NCBI GenBank assembly: GCA_902625535.1
Contig: CACOBT010000010.1
Coordinates: 1-43,435 of the forward strand
Length of the DNA: 43,435 nt
Source of the DNA: an uncultured beta proteobacterium
Lineage (GTDB): Bacteria > Pseudomonadota > Gammaproteobacteria > Burkholderiales > Burkholderiaceae_A
Direction of reading: 5' to 3'
Shown piece by piece: positions 17,880-26,367 of the stretch. Position numbers and translations under genes: made by a program. The notes beneath the pieces are model-generated. The model was not told the origin of the DNA, searched no databases, and saw only the letters and a program-made list of their open reading frames with translations. The first letter of the stretch is position 1, and each line of letters starts with the position of its first letter.

Positions 17880-19682
17880 CTAAAATGTTCTTTTCTTCGG
17901 TACAAACGATTCAACCGATGAAGGCTTCAGTATCACAGGCTTATAGTCAAGTCTGTTTTCTTCCGAAAACCATAACGTATGCTTCATCCATTCTTTATCG
18001 TCCCTGTCCGCGTAATTATCGTGCGAATGGGCACCTCTACTCTCCTTCCTGGCCTCTGCAGAAATAATCGTTGCTTTTGCAACTTCAATCATATTAAAAA
18101 CTTCCATCGCTTCAATTCTGGCTGTGTTGAACACGGAAGATTTGTCTTCAATGCAAAGGTTATCCATGGATCCATCAATTTCTAAAATCTTTTCGACCCC
18201 TTTTTTTAGAAGATCTTCATTTCTAAAAACGCCGCAATATTTCTGCGTAGTCTCTCTTATATGATTACCAGTTTCCAAAACTTGTTCTCCAGAACTATTG
18301 CTATCCAATCGTTTAAGCCGGGCAATAGTTCTGTCCGCACCATCTGACGGAACTCTTTTATGTCCTTCGGTCGAGATTTTTTTACTTACTAAATATCTAC
18401 CTGTTGCACGCCCAAAAACGATCAAATCTAAAAGAGAATTAGTACCTAATCGGTTTGCCCCGTGAACAGAGACACATGCACATTCCCCGATAGCATAAAG
18501 GCCCTCGACAACCGAGTGACTACCTTGCATTCCGTTGTTAGAATCTGGTACGACAACTTGTCCGTTAACGTCGGTTGGAATCCCTCCCATTTGATAATGA
18601 ATTGTGGGTACCACAGGTATGGGATCTTTGATAGGATCAACGTTTGCGAATTTAATCGCAATTTCGCGTATTGAAGGCAACTTCTTCAAAATCTTTTCTT
18701 CGCCTAGGTGATCTAGCTTCAACAAAACATGGTCCTTTGCTTCCCCGCAACCTCTCCCTTCGTTGATCTCTTGCCCCATAGACCTCGACACAAAATCTCG
18801 TGGCGCCAGATCTTTAAGGGTCGGAGCGTATCTTTCCATGAATCTTTCACCGTCGCTGTTTAACAGGACTCCCCCCTCTCCTCTCACACCTTCAGTAATT
18901 AGTACTCCCGCCCCGGCAACGCCGGTTGGGTGAAATTGCCAAAATTCCATATCTTGTAGCGGTATACCAGCCCTTGCAGCCATTCCTGCTCCATCCCCGG
19001 TGTTTATAAAAGCATTTGTAGATGCAGCCCAAATTCTTCCTGCACCACCGGTCGCTAAAACAGTGGCCTTGCTCTCAAAAAACATCAGCTCTCCCGTTTC
19101 CATTTCCAAAGCTACAACTCCAACGCAGTCACCATCTTCATTTCTTACCAAATCCAACGCCATCCACTCTATGAAAAACTGGGTCTTCGCCTCTACATTT
19201 TTTTGGTAAAGAGTATGCAATAGAGCGTGACCTGTTCGATCGGCAGCTGCGCATGCCCTCTGAACTGGTTTTTCTCCCAAATTAGCCGTATGACCTCCGA
19301 AAGGTCTTTGGTAGATGGTCCCGTCTTCATTTCGATCAAAGGGCATTCCAAAATGCTCAAGCTCGTAAACAGCACTAGTAGCTTCCCGACACATAAACTC
19401 AATGGCATCCTGATCGCCTAAATAGTCTGAACCCTTCACAGTATCAAACATATGCCAATACCAATTATCTTCACTCATATTTCCCAAAGATGCACCGATT
19501 CCACCCTGAGCCGCTACAGTATGAGAGCGCGTTGGAAAAACCTTTGACAGAACTGCTACGTTTGCGTCTGATTGAGCCAATTGCAATGAGCACCGCATTC
19601 CTGCTCCGCCAGCACCAACTATTACAGAATCAAACCGTCGCCTCGGCATCCCAGATATTTTGTGTGAAAGTATGACAGCCAT
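17880..19682 (-). CDS. sdhA: Succinate dehydrogenase flavoprotein subunit
   Basis: Catalytic flavoprotein of complex II oxidising succinate to fumarate, 600 aa. The FAD dinucleotide fold is [18 protein letters not shown]; the covalent-FAD histidine is His54 in [17 protein letters not shown]. Substrate-site segments include [32 protein letters not shown] and the catalytic Arg region around [16 protein letters not shown]. The C-terminal [19 protein letters not shown] is typical of SdhA rather than fumarate reductase. It follows sdhD by 20 bp. Confidence 0.96.
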   Translation of the reverse strand: MAVILSHKISGMPRRRFDSVIVGAGGAGMRCSLQLAQSDANVAVLSKVFPTRSHTVAAQGGIGASLGNMSEDNWYWHMFDTVKGSDYLGDQDAIEFMCREATSAVYELEHFGMPFDRNEDGTIYQRPFGGHTANLGEKPVQRACAAADRTGHALLHTLYQKNVEAKTQFFIEWMALDLVRNEDGDCVGVVALEMETGELMFFESKATVLATGGAGRIWAASTNAFINTGDGAGMAARAGIPLQDMEFWQFHPTGVAGAGVLITEGVRGEGGVLLNSDGERFMERYAPTLKDLAPRDFVSRSMGQEINEGRGCGEAKDHVLLKLDHLGEEKILKKLPSIREIAIKFANVDPIKDPIPVVPTIHYQMGGIPTDVNGQVVVPDSNNGMQGSHSVVEGLYAIGECACVSVHGANRLGTNSLLDLIVFGRATGRYLVSKKISTEGHKRVPSDGADRTIARLKRLDSNSSGEQVLETGNHIRETTQKYCGVFRNEDLLKKGVEKILEIDGSMDNLCIEDKSSVFNTARIEAMEVFNMIEVAKATIISAEARKESRGAHSHDNYADRDDKEWMKHTLWFSEENRLDYKPVILKPSSVESFVPKKRTF

Positions 19683-19702
19683 TTAACAAAAATCCCTCAA
19701 TA

Positions 19703-20098
19703 TCAAATTCTAAGTAGGATAGTAACAATCCAAATCCCACAACCTAATAACCAAATAATAGAGAAAACCTGCAACCCTATTTTTACACCTACCGGCTTGA
19801 TATAATCCATCCAAATTTCTCTAATACCCACCCATGCGTGATATATCAAGGAAACTGACGCCGCAATTGTGAACAGCTTCATCCAAACCGGGCCGAATAA
19901 GCTTTTCCAGCTATCAAACCCCTGCAAGTCAACAAAAGGGATGATTGCCACAAATATCACAGTATATAGAACCAAAATTACCGCGGTGATTCTTTGTAGA
20001 ATCCAATCACCTAAACCATTGTGGGCAATAACGCCCCCGTTTACTAAGCCCCCTCGTCGCTCATTCATCCAAAAAAACCTAAAAAATTCTTGTTGCAA
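19703..20098 (-). CDS. sdhD: Succinate dehydrogenase membrane anchor subunit D
   Basis: Small membrane anchor of complex II with three transmembrane helices (around ITAVILVLYTVIFVAIIPFV, LFTIAASVSLIYHAWVGI, VFSIIWLLGCGIWIVTILL). The heme b/quinone-site segment is HAWVGIREIWMDY. The first Met at 20098 overlaps sdhC by 20 bp. A second in-frame Met at 20068 (MNERRGGLVNGG), giving 121 aa, looks equally likely because the homologous alignment seems to begin there. It lies between sdhC and sdhA. Confidence 0.88.
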   Translation of the reverse strand: MQQEFFRFFWMNERRGGLVNGGVIAHNGLGDWILQRITAVILVLYTVIFVAIIPFVDLQGFDSWKSLFGPVWMKLFTIAASVSLIYHAWVGIREIWMDYIKPVGVKIGLQVFSIIWLLGCGIWIVTILLRI

Positions 20099-20474
20099 CC
20101 ATGTAAATTACGGCAGAAGTGGTGGTTAGAGCGCTGGCAATCACAATAATTCCCCACTTATTCGTATCGCCCTTCCCTAACCCAATGTGGAAGTCACATA
20201 TGAGATGCCTTATACCTGCAAAAAAGTGATGTATGTAGGCCCAGCAAACACCTATTAAAATGAGAAGCACCACAGGGCTCTTAATCATCTCCAACGTTTT
20301 TTCGAAGCTCTGCTGGGAATTGACACTCTCGCCAAACAAATAAATTAAAAAGGGAAGTATTAGAAAAAGGCCCGCCCCACTCACACGATGTAGTATCGAC
20401 ATTATGCCCGCCGCGGGCAACCTGTAAGTTAAAATTTGGTCTACTCTAATGTTTCGGAATTTTTTTCTACCCAT
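20079..20474 (-). CDS. sdhC: Succinate dehydrogenase cytochrome b556 subunit
   Basis: Cytochrome b subunit of complex II, 131 aa with three membrane helices. The N-terminal RVDQILTYRLPAAGIMSILH RVSG block is the conserved quinone-site start of SdhC. YIHHFFAGIRHLICDFH contains the heme-ligand histidine and the family signature. It is the first gene of the operon, divergent from mdh across 105 bp; a GGGA ribosome-binding site precedes the ATG. Confidence 0.92.
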   Translation of the reverse strand: MGRKKFRNIRVDQILTYRLPAAGIMSILHRVSGAGLFLILPFLIYLFGESVNSQQSFEKTLEMIKSPVVLLILIGVCWAYIHHFFAGIRHLICDFHIGLGKGDTNKWGIIVIASALTTTSAVIYMVATRIF

Positions 20475-20579
20475 GTTCCCAAAAATTGTTTACTATTTTA
20501 TAAATTTAAATAACTGCTTATTGTTTCATTACTTTTCCCGCAAGTAAACCTCAAAAACTCGGCAATTTAGGAGTAGAGT
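20475..20579. promoter_or_regulatory. Divergent promoter region sdhC / mdh
   Basis: 105-bp spacer between divergent sdhC and mdh, so it must carry promoters for both TCA units. On the minus strand a loose candidate is TTGAGG, 17 bp, TAATGA. On the plus strand only the mdh ribosome-binding site (TTTAGGAG, about 8 bases before the TTG start) is convincing. No clear regulator box was recognised. Confidence 0.4.
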
Positions 20580-21572
20580 TTGTCAAAATTGGAAAAAAAA
20601 GTTGTAAAAGTTGCCGTTACAGGCGCCAGCGGCCACATCGGCTATGGTATTGTGTTTCGTATCTTAAATGGCGATGTGTTTGGAAAAGAAACTAAGATTG
20701 ATCTACAACTAATTGATATTAATGTAGAAAAAGTCCAAAAAGCTCTCCATGGAGTTGGTTTGGAGATTGAGGATTGTGCCTTTCCTCTATTGCATAACTT
20801 ATCATTGCATTCCGACGTATATTCGGGTTTTCGTGATGTCGAATACTGTTTTCTCATAGGAGCAAAGCCAAGAGGCCCAGGAATGGAACGCAAGGATCTT
20901 TTATTGGAAAATGGGCAAATATTTAAAATACAAGGGTCCGCTCTTAATGAGAAGGCTTCTAGGACAGTTAAAACGCTTGTTGTTGGTAACCCGGCTAACA
21001 CTAACGCATATATAGCCATGATGGCTGCTCCAGATCTTCCCAAAACAAACTTTTCCGCGATGATGCGTCTTGATCACAATCGTGCGTTAAATCAATTGGC
21101 GTATAAATTAAATAAAAATGTAAGCAGACTCTCAAATATTTGTGTTTGGGGAAACCATTCTCCCACTATGGTTGTAGATATTTCTAACGGGCTATTAGAC
21201 GAGGAGGAAAAATTAAATCATCTTGTTGATGATGGTTGGGTAAAGAGTTATTTACAGCCAACAGTGGCAAAAAGAGGGGCAGAAATTATTGATCAACGAG
21301 GTTTGTCCTCAGCGGCTAGCGCTGCTAGTGCCGCTATTGATCACATGCGGGATTGGGTTAAGGGAACAAAATGGACTACTATGGGCGTCCCTTCATTGGG
21401 TGATTATGGTATTCCAGAAAATATAATCTCAGGTTTTCCAGTCACCTGTGACAACACAAATTATTCCATTATTGAAAATTTAACGATAGATAGAGATATA
21501 CGAACAAAAATTAATTTGTCCGTCGCAGAACTTAAAAATGAACAGGAGAATGTTGAAGAATTGCTGAAATGA
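20580..21572 (+). CDS. mdh: Malate dehydrogenase (cytosolic-type)
   Basis: NAD-dependent malate dehydrogenase of 330 aa, oxidising malate to oxaloacetate for citrate synthase. The NAD loop is VTGASGHIGYGIVFRI and the substrate/catalytic motifs are NPANTNAYIAMM, MRLDHNRALNQLA (catalytic Asp) and VWGNHSPTMVVD (catalytic His). The sequence is the eukaryotic-cytosolic-like MDH type common in Betaproteobacteria and Actinobacteria, not the LDH-like type of Alphaproteobacteria. The start is TTG, supported by an AGGAG about 8 bases upstream and by the conserved N-terminal length. It is divergent from sdhC. Confidence 0.94.
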   Translation: MSKLEKKVVKVAVTGASGHIGYGIVFRILNGDVFGKETKIDLQLIDINVEKVQKALHGVGLEIEDCAFPLLHNLSLHSDVYSGFRDVEYCFLIGAKPRGPGMERKDLLLENGQIFKIQGSALNEKASRTVKTLVVGNPANTNAYIAMMAAPDLPKTNFSAMMRLDHNRALNQLAYKLNKNVSRLSNICVWGNHSPTMVVDISNGLLDEEEKLNHLVDDGWVKSYLQPTVAKRGAEIIDQRGLSSAASAASAAIDHMRDWVKGTKWTTMGVPSLGDYGIPENIISGFPVTCDNTNYSIIENLTIDRDIRTKINLSVAELKNEQENVEELLK

Positions 21573-21716
21573 AAATTAATTTGGAGATGAACTTATCACT
21601 CAGTGTTCTTGACCTAAATACTGAAAAAAAAAGAGGTAACATGCGTGAAATACTTCTTTTAAAAAACTAAAAAGAAAAAAAAATTCGTGGAACATAGTTT
21701 TATAAAGGAAATTTTG

Positions 21717-22889
21717 ATGAAACAATCACCATCCTCGAAAAGAGGTAGAGGTATCCGGAGTGCAGAGACCCTTAGCCGGTTGGCGGAAGGGCTGTCTGCG
21801 TCAGGAAGTCGTGCAGAAGACGAGTATTGGAATATCAAATTGGAAGCCGAAATAAAAAAAGTTATTTTAGAGAAAGATGAAATTTCATTAAACGTAGCTT
21901 TGGATAAACTATCCGAAAAAGAGACTCGAGCGCATGAAGAGCTGGCCGACGCAATTGAGGGATGTATAGAATTTGAAAGAATTTTCCTGGAAAACAATTC
22001 ATTTGACTCGTTGTTGATTACTGCTCCAGTTCTCGCATGGTCTACGTTAGGGCTCAGTAACTTCAATATCTCTAAAAAATACCTTGAGGATATTTCCGCT
22101 TTGCTTAGGAAGCACATATTCAACCCAGATGCTCAGATTTCATTGGTTAATTATTTGTACTCTCCCGACCAGCTTCCCGAATCGTTCATTGAGACAAAAC
22201 AATTAAAGAAGACTATAACCCATTGCCTAATGAAAAATAGTCATCTATTACTTAATGAAAAGGAAATTAAAGAGACCTCCACGTTTTTGGCTGATCAGAG
22301 ACATCTACTCGGTGTGGTAGCTGTGAAGACAGGAGACCATATATTTCAGTGGCAAGACAACTTTATGCGACCCGAAGATATTGAGGCGTCGTGGAAAAAA
22401 GTTAGCAGAGAAATGTTTTCGAAAATTATGCCACAGTGTGCAAGAGAGGCGATTTTACCACGGGCGTACTATGTTGCTTGTAGAGATGCTGATAGACAAT
22501 TACGCAAATTTTCGATCCAGGCATCAGTTTCTTACCTAGCATCCTCATTATCAATAACCAATGAGTCTCTGCTTGTTGTTATTGGCGGATGTTATGACCG
22601 ACATTTGGAGGAGTATCGCATAAGTTTTTGCGACAAAAGGAGCTTTGAGGTTTATCACGGTATAGTATGGCCACTGTTAGGACCTGAAGACGAACTAAGC
22701 GAGCTGATTGAAATCATTGAGGCATACCTGAAGTCTTGCGGTATTGCTGAGGTTAAATCTCTAAGTCAACGGCTTCCCTTAGAATTTTGTGAAGAATGCG
22801 GCTCACCTCTCTATCCAAACATTGAAGGGGAGATGGTTCACATAGAGCAACCGGAAAACGATAGCCCTCAACATCAACACATTCACTAG
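21717..22889 (+). CDS. DUF2863-like protein
   Basis: 390-aa soluble protein resembling the betaproteobacterial DUF2863 family, mainly in the N-terminal segment SRLAEGLSASGSRAEDEYW followed by a long helical region. I chose ATG 21717 because AAAGGA lies 8 bases upstream; a GTG at 21687 would add ten residues. The C-terminus holds a CxxC pair (FCEECGSPLYPN) and ends in a His-rich tail (HQHIH), which could bind a metal, though a second Cys pair is not evident. Function is unknown. It stands 144 bp after mdh on the same strand and converges with the TonB receptor gene, leaving only 3 bp between stops. Confidence 0.65.
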   Translation: MKQSPSSKRGRGIRSAETLSRLAEGLSASGSRAEDEYWNIKLEAEIKKVILEKDEISLNVALDKLSEKETRAHEELADAIEGCIEFERIFLENNSFDSLLITAPVLAWSTLGLSNFNISKKYLEDISALLRKHIFNPDAQISLVNYLYSPDQLPESFIETKQLKKTITHCLMKNSHLLLNEKEIKETSTFLADQRHLLGVVAVKTGDHIFQWQDNFMRPEDIEASWKKVSREMFSKIMPQCAREAILPRAYYVACRDADRQLRKFSIQASVSYLASSLSITNESLLVVIGGCYDRHLEEYRISFCDKRSFEVYHGIVWPLLGPEDELSELIEIIEAYLKSCGIAEVKSLSQRLPLEFCEECGSPLYPNIEGEMVHIEQPENDSPQHQHIH

Positions 22890-22892
22890 TAA

Positions 22893-24743
22893 CTAAAAGG
22901 TTGAACTAACACCTATTGTAAATTGTTGAGGAATAGTATTGTATCCATAAGCTAGCTGATAATTTTTATTGGCTAAATTTTGAACTGTGCCAAATATATT
23001 TAACCCCCTACGAATTTTATATTTCAACGAGCCGTTTATAATAAAGTATTTACTGAGCATCTGAGAACTATAGTCACTATCTTTTCGTGCCGAAGAACTG
23101 GTACCTCTAATAGAAAAATCAAATTTGTCTCCGTTAACGGTAAAACCAAAAGAGCCGAAAAAATTTGCCCTTCTGGCACTCTGGATTAAACTAGAAGGAT
23201 TCAAGCCATCGGGTGATTGTGGATTTTGAAAAGTTAGTGATATATCAAAAATTTTTTTTTCGGTAACATTTTTTAATGAAATCTCATATCCAGAATTTTG
23301 GAATCGGGAGAGATTTTTCGCCTTATATCCATCTGAAGGATCATAGGTAATTGGATTGCTGGTTTTGGTATCAAAATAAGTAAGCCTAAAAATTAATGAA
23401 TTCCTTAAAAACGTATAACCGGCCTCAAATTGTTTATGCTTCTCGGGTAAAACTCCTGCGTTAGTAGACAAGGCATATGTATTTGGGGAAATAAATCCTG
23501 TTGAATGATTAAAATACAAACTGTGGCGAGGAGCAAACAAATAGCCAATACCGGTTAGGTACGTAACCCGAGATTTAAACCGATTTGTATTGTCACTCCG
23601 TAGATTTACCTGTAACGAAAATGGACCACGATCGCCTACGAATGCGACAAAAGCAGACTTGAAATCTCGTCTTTTTACCCCCGACGATGACGGATTTCGG
23701 CTTATTGATCTCTGTTCAAGACCAAATAAAAAGTTATCGTCGTTACCAAGTCTGATGTCATTTTGCACCGCTATTTTATCTTCTTTTGTCTCAAAAAACT
23801 GTCCATAACTATATCGTAATTTAATCTTTGAGTTGTCGTACGTTACTTTGACATTATTATCGCTAGTCAAGTCGAAATCATATGTAAAATTAAGTTGTTC
23901 CTGATCTGAGTGTTGTTTTGGATTTCTCCCGAAAAATGAATTGTCAAAATAAGCCTCGGAATCAGTTTGAAAGTATGTCAAGCTTGCGAAGCTGTTTCTT
24001 AACTGTTTGGATAAATTTAAATTTATCGTTTTATTTTTGTATTTATCGTTATCAAAATCGGTATCATCAGACGAAAATGTTTCAGCGGGATTTGTAGATG
24101 AAAAACCATCCGTTTGTAAGACATTTCCAGACACAAGAGCAAGTAGTGAGTCGTCGAGTGCTGACTCTATGGTAAAACTTAAGTTTTTAATCCCATAATT
24201 TCCAGACTCTACTCGTATTGATTTATTATCTCTTTGGCTCTGATCTTGATTAACTTCTTTAGTAATGATTTTTATAACACCACCAATCGCTCCTTCTCCG
24301 TAAACTGAAGACATATTTCCCGGGATAACCTCTATTTTTTCAACTAAATCTAATGGTATGTTTTCCGCAAGAGACGACTGAGTCAGTTCATCCCTTAGTC
24401 GTACACCGTTTAATAACACCAAGACATTACGACTTTCCGAACCTCGGAGAAAGAAAGATGTCACACCTCCCAGACCGCCATTTCGCCCCACTTCAACTGA
24501 CGATCGACCTTGTAAAAAATCAGCCAAGGACTTTAAACCTGAATTTTCAATCTCCTTTTTGTTAAAGATCGAGATATTTGAAAATGTTTCCGATAATCTT
24601 TGGTTTAAACCAGAGCCACTAACCGTTATGGGATCAAGTGGTGTGCCTCGATCATCGGTTGTATTTTGTGAATTTGCCACACTAAGATTGATACCGAAAA
24701 TGACAGCCAATGATGACCAAATAAAACGTGGATAAACTCGCAT
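22893..24743 (-). CDS. btuB: BtuB-like TonB-dependent vitamin B12 receptor
   Basis: Outer-membrane TonB-dependent receptor, 616 aa. It has a signal peptide (about 1-25), a TonB box-like DPITVSG, and a plug domain with SLADFLQGRSSVEVGRNGG, FFLRGSESRNVLVLLNGVRL and SVYGEGAIGGVIKIIT. The 22-strand barrel follows and ends in the aromatic FTIGVSSTF recognised by the BAM machinery. Size and plug motifs match BtuB, and a cobalamin riboswitch lies directly upstream, so the ligand is very probably a cobamide. No cobalamin biosynthesis or BtuCDF genes are in the window. It converges on the DUF2863-like gene. Confidence 0.88.
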   Translation of the reverse strand: MRVYPRFIWSSLAVIFGINLSVANSQNTTDDRGTPLDPITVSGSGLNQRLSETFSNISIFNKKEIENSGLKSLADFLQGRSSVEVGRNGGLGGVTSFFLRGSESRNVLVLLNGVRLRDELTQSSLAENIPLDLVEKIEVIPGNMSSVYGEGAIGGVIKIITKEVNQDQSQRDNKSIRVESGNYGIKNLSFTIESALDDSLLALVSGNVLQTDGFSSTNPAETFSSDDTDFDNDKYKNKTINLNLSKQLRNSFASLTYFQTDSEAYFDNSFFGRNPKQHSDQEQLNFTYDFDLTSDNNVKVTYDNSKIKLRYSYGQFFETKEDKIAVQNDIRLGNDDNFLFGLEQRSISRNPSSSGVKRRDFKSAFVAFVGDRGPFSLQVNLRSDNTNRFKSRVTYLTGIGYLFAPRHSLYFNHSTGFISPNTYALSTNAGVLPEKHKQFEAGYTFLRNSLIFRLTYFDTKTSNPITYDPSDGYKAKNLSRFQNSGYEISLKNVTEKKIFDISLTFQNPQSPDGLNPSSLIQSARRANFFGSFGFTVNGDKFDFSIRGTSSSARKDSDYSSQMLSKYFIINGSLKYKIRRGLNIFGTVQNLANKNYQLAYGYNTIPQQFTIGVSSTF

Positions 24744-24757
24744 ATTTCCTTTTCCCG

Positions 24758-24773
24758 GCCCAACCCCCAGGGC
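24758..24773 (-). promoter_or_regulatory. Expression-platform hairpin of the B12 riboswitch (kissing-loop stem)
   Basis: A GCCC-TGGGGGTT-GGGC stem-loop follows the aptamer on the minus strand and sits just ahead of the Shine-Dalgarno GGGAAAAGGAAAT of btuB. Its G-rich loop can pair with the CCCC in the aptamer (around 24899-24896), the expected L5-L13 kissing interaction. It lies a few bases from the ribosome-binding site and has no U-run, so control of translation initiation is likelier than termination. Confidence 0.7.
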
Positions 24774-24789
24774 TTTAAAGTTTACAAAA

Positions 24790-24945
24790 CGGCCGGTATC
24801 CAGGCTTCGAAGATCGATTTAACAAAATCGTAAGAAACTCAACCTTCCCAAAATTAATTTCAGTGGATAATGAGTTCTAGCTTCGCTACTGTTTTGGGGA
24901 AAGCATTGGAATTTGACCAATTTCCCGTTTAACTATAGAAGCACC
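24790..24945 (-). ncRNA. Cobalamin riboswitch aptamer
   Basis: Reading the minus strand, the leader of btuB contains in order GGTGCT (24945), the AAACGGGAA segment, TTCCAATGCTTTCCCC, CAGTAGCGAAGC, TCCACTG, GGGAAGG, and the terminal B12 box GAAGCCTGGATACCGGC (24808-24791). These are the conserved core blocks of the cobalamin riboswitch class in the right order and spacing. It should sense adenosylcobalamin and lower btuB expression when the vitamin is plentiful. Confidence 0.9.
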
Positions 24946-25272
24946 GTTTCTGACAGGAAAAGTGTACATAAAGATTGACAGATTGACAACAGGGTATCGT
25001 AAAAATTTTCTTACGCACTAAACCTTTCCAGCGACGGGTTACTTTTGACTTAGAGTATTTTCTATTTCTTCATTACTTGTGCCAGCTAAGAAATTGATCA
25101 GCCAATAAATAATAAACACCAGCTTTGATGGCTAAATTAAAATTCGGAATAAAAAATTTTCTGGCAAGAAAAATAGGTATCATGTCTAAACTTTGCATCA
25201 GATTAAGGGTCTGCTATGGTATTGAAATAGCAAACTTACTCATTATGTTGTACTTTTCTTAACTTTTTTTAT
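24946..25272. other. Divergent intergenic region, btuB leader / ccm operon
   Basis: 327 bp of AT-rich DNA that must contain promoters for the riboswitch leader (minus) and the ccm operon (plus). A tandem 8-bp repeat GATTGACA-GATTGACA lies at 24973-24988. A 26-codon open frame starting near 25182 has no features and is not called. No Shine-Dalgarno sequence is evident before the ccmI ATG; the preceding bases are T-rich. Confidence 0.4.
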
Positions 25273-26367
25273 ATGTTTTTATTTTTATTAACATCCTTTT
25301 GTGTTTTTGGAGTTGTGACAGCATATCTCTTTAGAGTTTGGCATGGAGCGAATAGTTTTGCCCTGGTTTTTGCTGTGACAGTTTCAGCAGTAATGTACTC
25401 ATTTGTCGGCACGCCTGAAGAAAATGCAATGGATTTAAAATTTTCGGCAAAAAACAGCGTACTCGCTGAGGCATTAATAGGAAATAAGCTAAATCCTGGT
25501 CAAGAAAGTGATTTGGACGGCCTTAATGCGCTCACAGAGTCTCTCAAAAAAAAATTGGATGCGAACGGAGATGATATTAACGGTTGGGTCTTATTAGCAA
25601 GGTCTTACATGCAATTACGAAATTTCAAAAAAGCTTCAGAGGCCTACGAGAGCGCTCTTAAAATCTTACCTGGACAGACAGATTTGATGATTGATTTTGC
25701 AGATTCTCTGGCTATGATAGATGGTGGAGATTTAAGTGGGAGACCGATGGAACTTATTTCGCAGGTATTAAAAAAAGAGCCAACCCATCAAAAGGCCCTA
25801 GCTTTAGCCGCTACTAATGCTATGAATAATAAACAAATAAAAACTGCCGTGCGTTATTGGGAAAGGTTAAAAGACACGCTCCCAGGAGATTCTGAGGATT
25901 CAAGCCGAATTTCCAATTTAATTATTGCTCTACAAGGTGGCTCAGGTTCGTTGCCCGAAACTGAGCTTTCTAGATCATCAGTTGAACGAGAATTATCCGG
26001 CAAACTTATCATTGACAGCGAACTATTTTCTTATGTAAAAAAATCGTTAACTACTGACTCCGCAATTTTTTTGATTGTAAAAGAAAAAAATGGTATCCCA
26101 ATGCCAATTGCTGTGAGAAAAATTTCATACAGCGACTTCAATACATCTTTCGTGGAAAATAAATCTTTGACCTTTGAGGTCTCTGATCGACATAGTTTGC
26201 GCTCTGGAAAAAAACTTAGCGATTTTTTTGAAGTTTTAGTGTCAGCAAGACTCTCCCTCTCTGGTGAACCGAAACCGGATGTTAATGATCTAAAAACAAA
26301 TGTATCTCTAGTCAAAAATGGAGACGATTCTATTAAACTTCGGTTTCTTAAGAATGATGATAATTAA
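25273..26367 (+). CDS. ccmI: Cytochrome c maturation protein CcmI (CycH-like)
   Basis: CcmI is the apocytochrome c chaperone of the System I haem ligation complex. This 364-aa version has two closely spaced N-terminal membrane helices (about residues 1-20 and 27-46). TPR repeats follow in the periplasm (GWVLLARSYMQLRNFKKASE, YESALKILPGQ, ALALAATNAMNNKQIKTAV). The C-terminal CcmI domain comes last (SGKLIIDSELFSYVKKS, IFLIVKEKNGIPMPIAVRKI, VLVSARLSLSGEP). The cytoplasmic loop between the helices, which in other CcmI proteins carries a leucine zipper, is almost absent. Unlike the common ccmABCDEFGHI order, ccmI leads the operon. It ends one base into the ccmAB start codon (TAATG). Confidence 0.85.
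   Translation: MFLFLLTSFCVFGVVTAYLFRVWHGANSFALVFAVTVSAVMYSFVGTPEENAMDLKFSAKNSVLAEALIGNKLNPGQESDLDGLNALTESLKKKLDANGDDINGWVLLARSYMQLRNFKKASEAYESALKILPGQTDLMIDFADSLAMIDGGDLSGRPMELISQVLKKEPTHQKALALAATNAMNNKQIKTAVRYWERLKDTLPGDSEDSSRISNLIIALQGGSGSLPETELSRSSVERELSGKLIIDSELFSYVKKSLTTDSAIFLIVKEKNGIPMPIAVRKISYSDFNTSFVENKSLTFEVSDRHSLRSGKKLSDFFEVLVSARLSLSGEPKPDVNDLKTNVSLVKNGDDSIKLRFLKNDDN

Noticed and set aside
25182..25262. 26-codon open frame before ccmI as a leader peptide
   Set aside because: No ribosome-binding site, no regulatory codon run and no attenuator hairpin visible.
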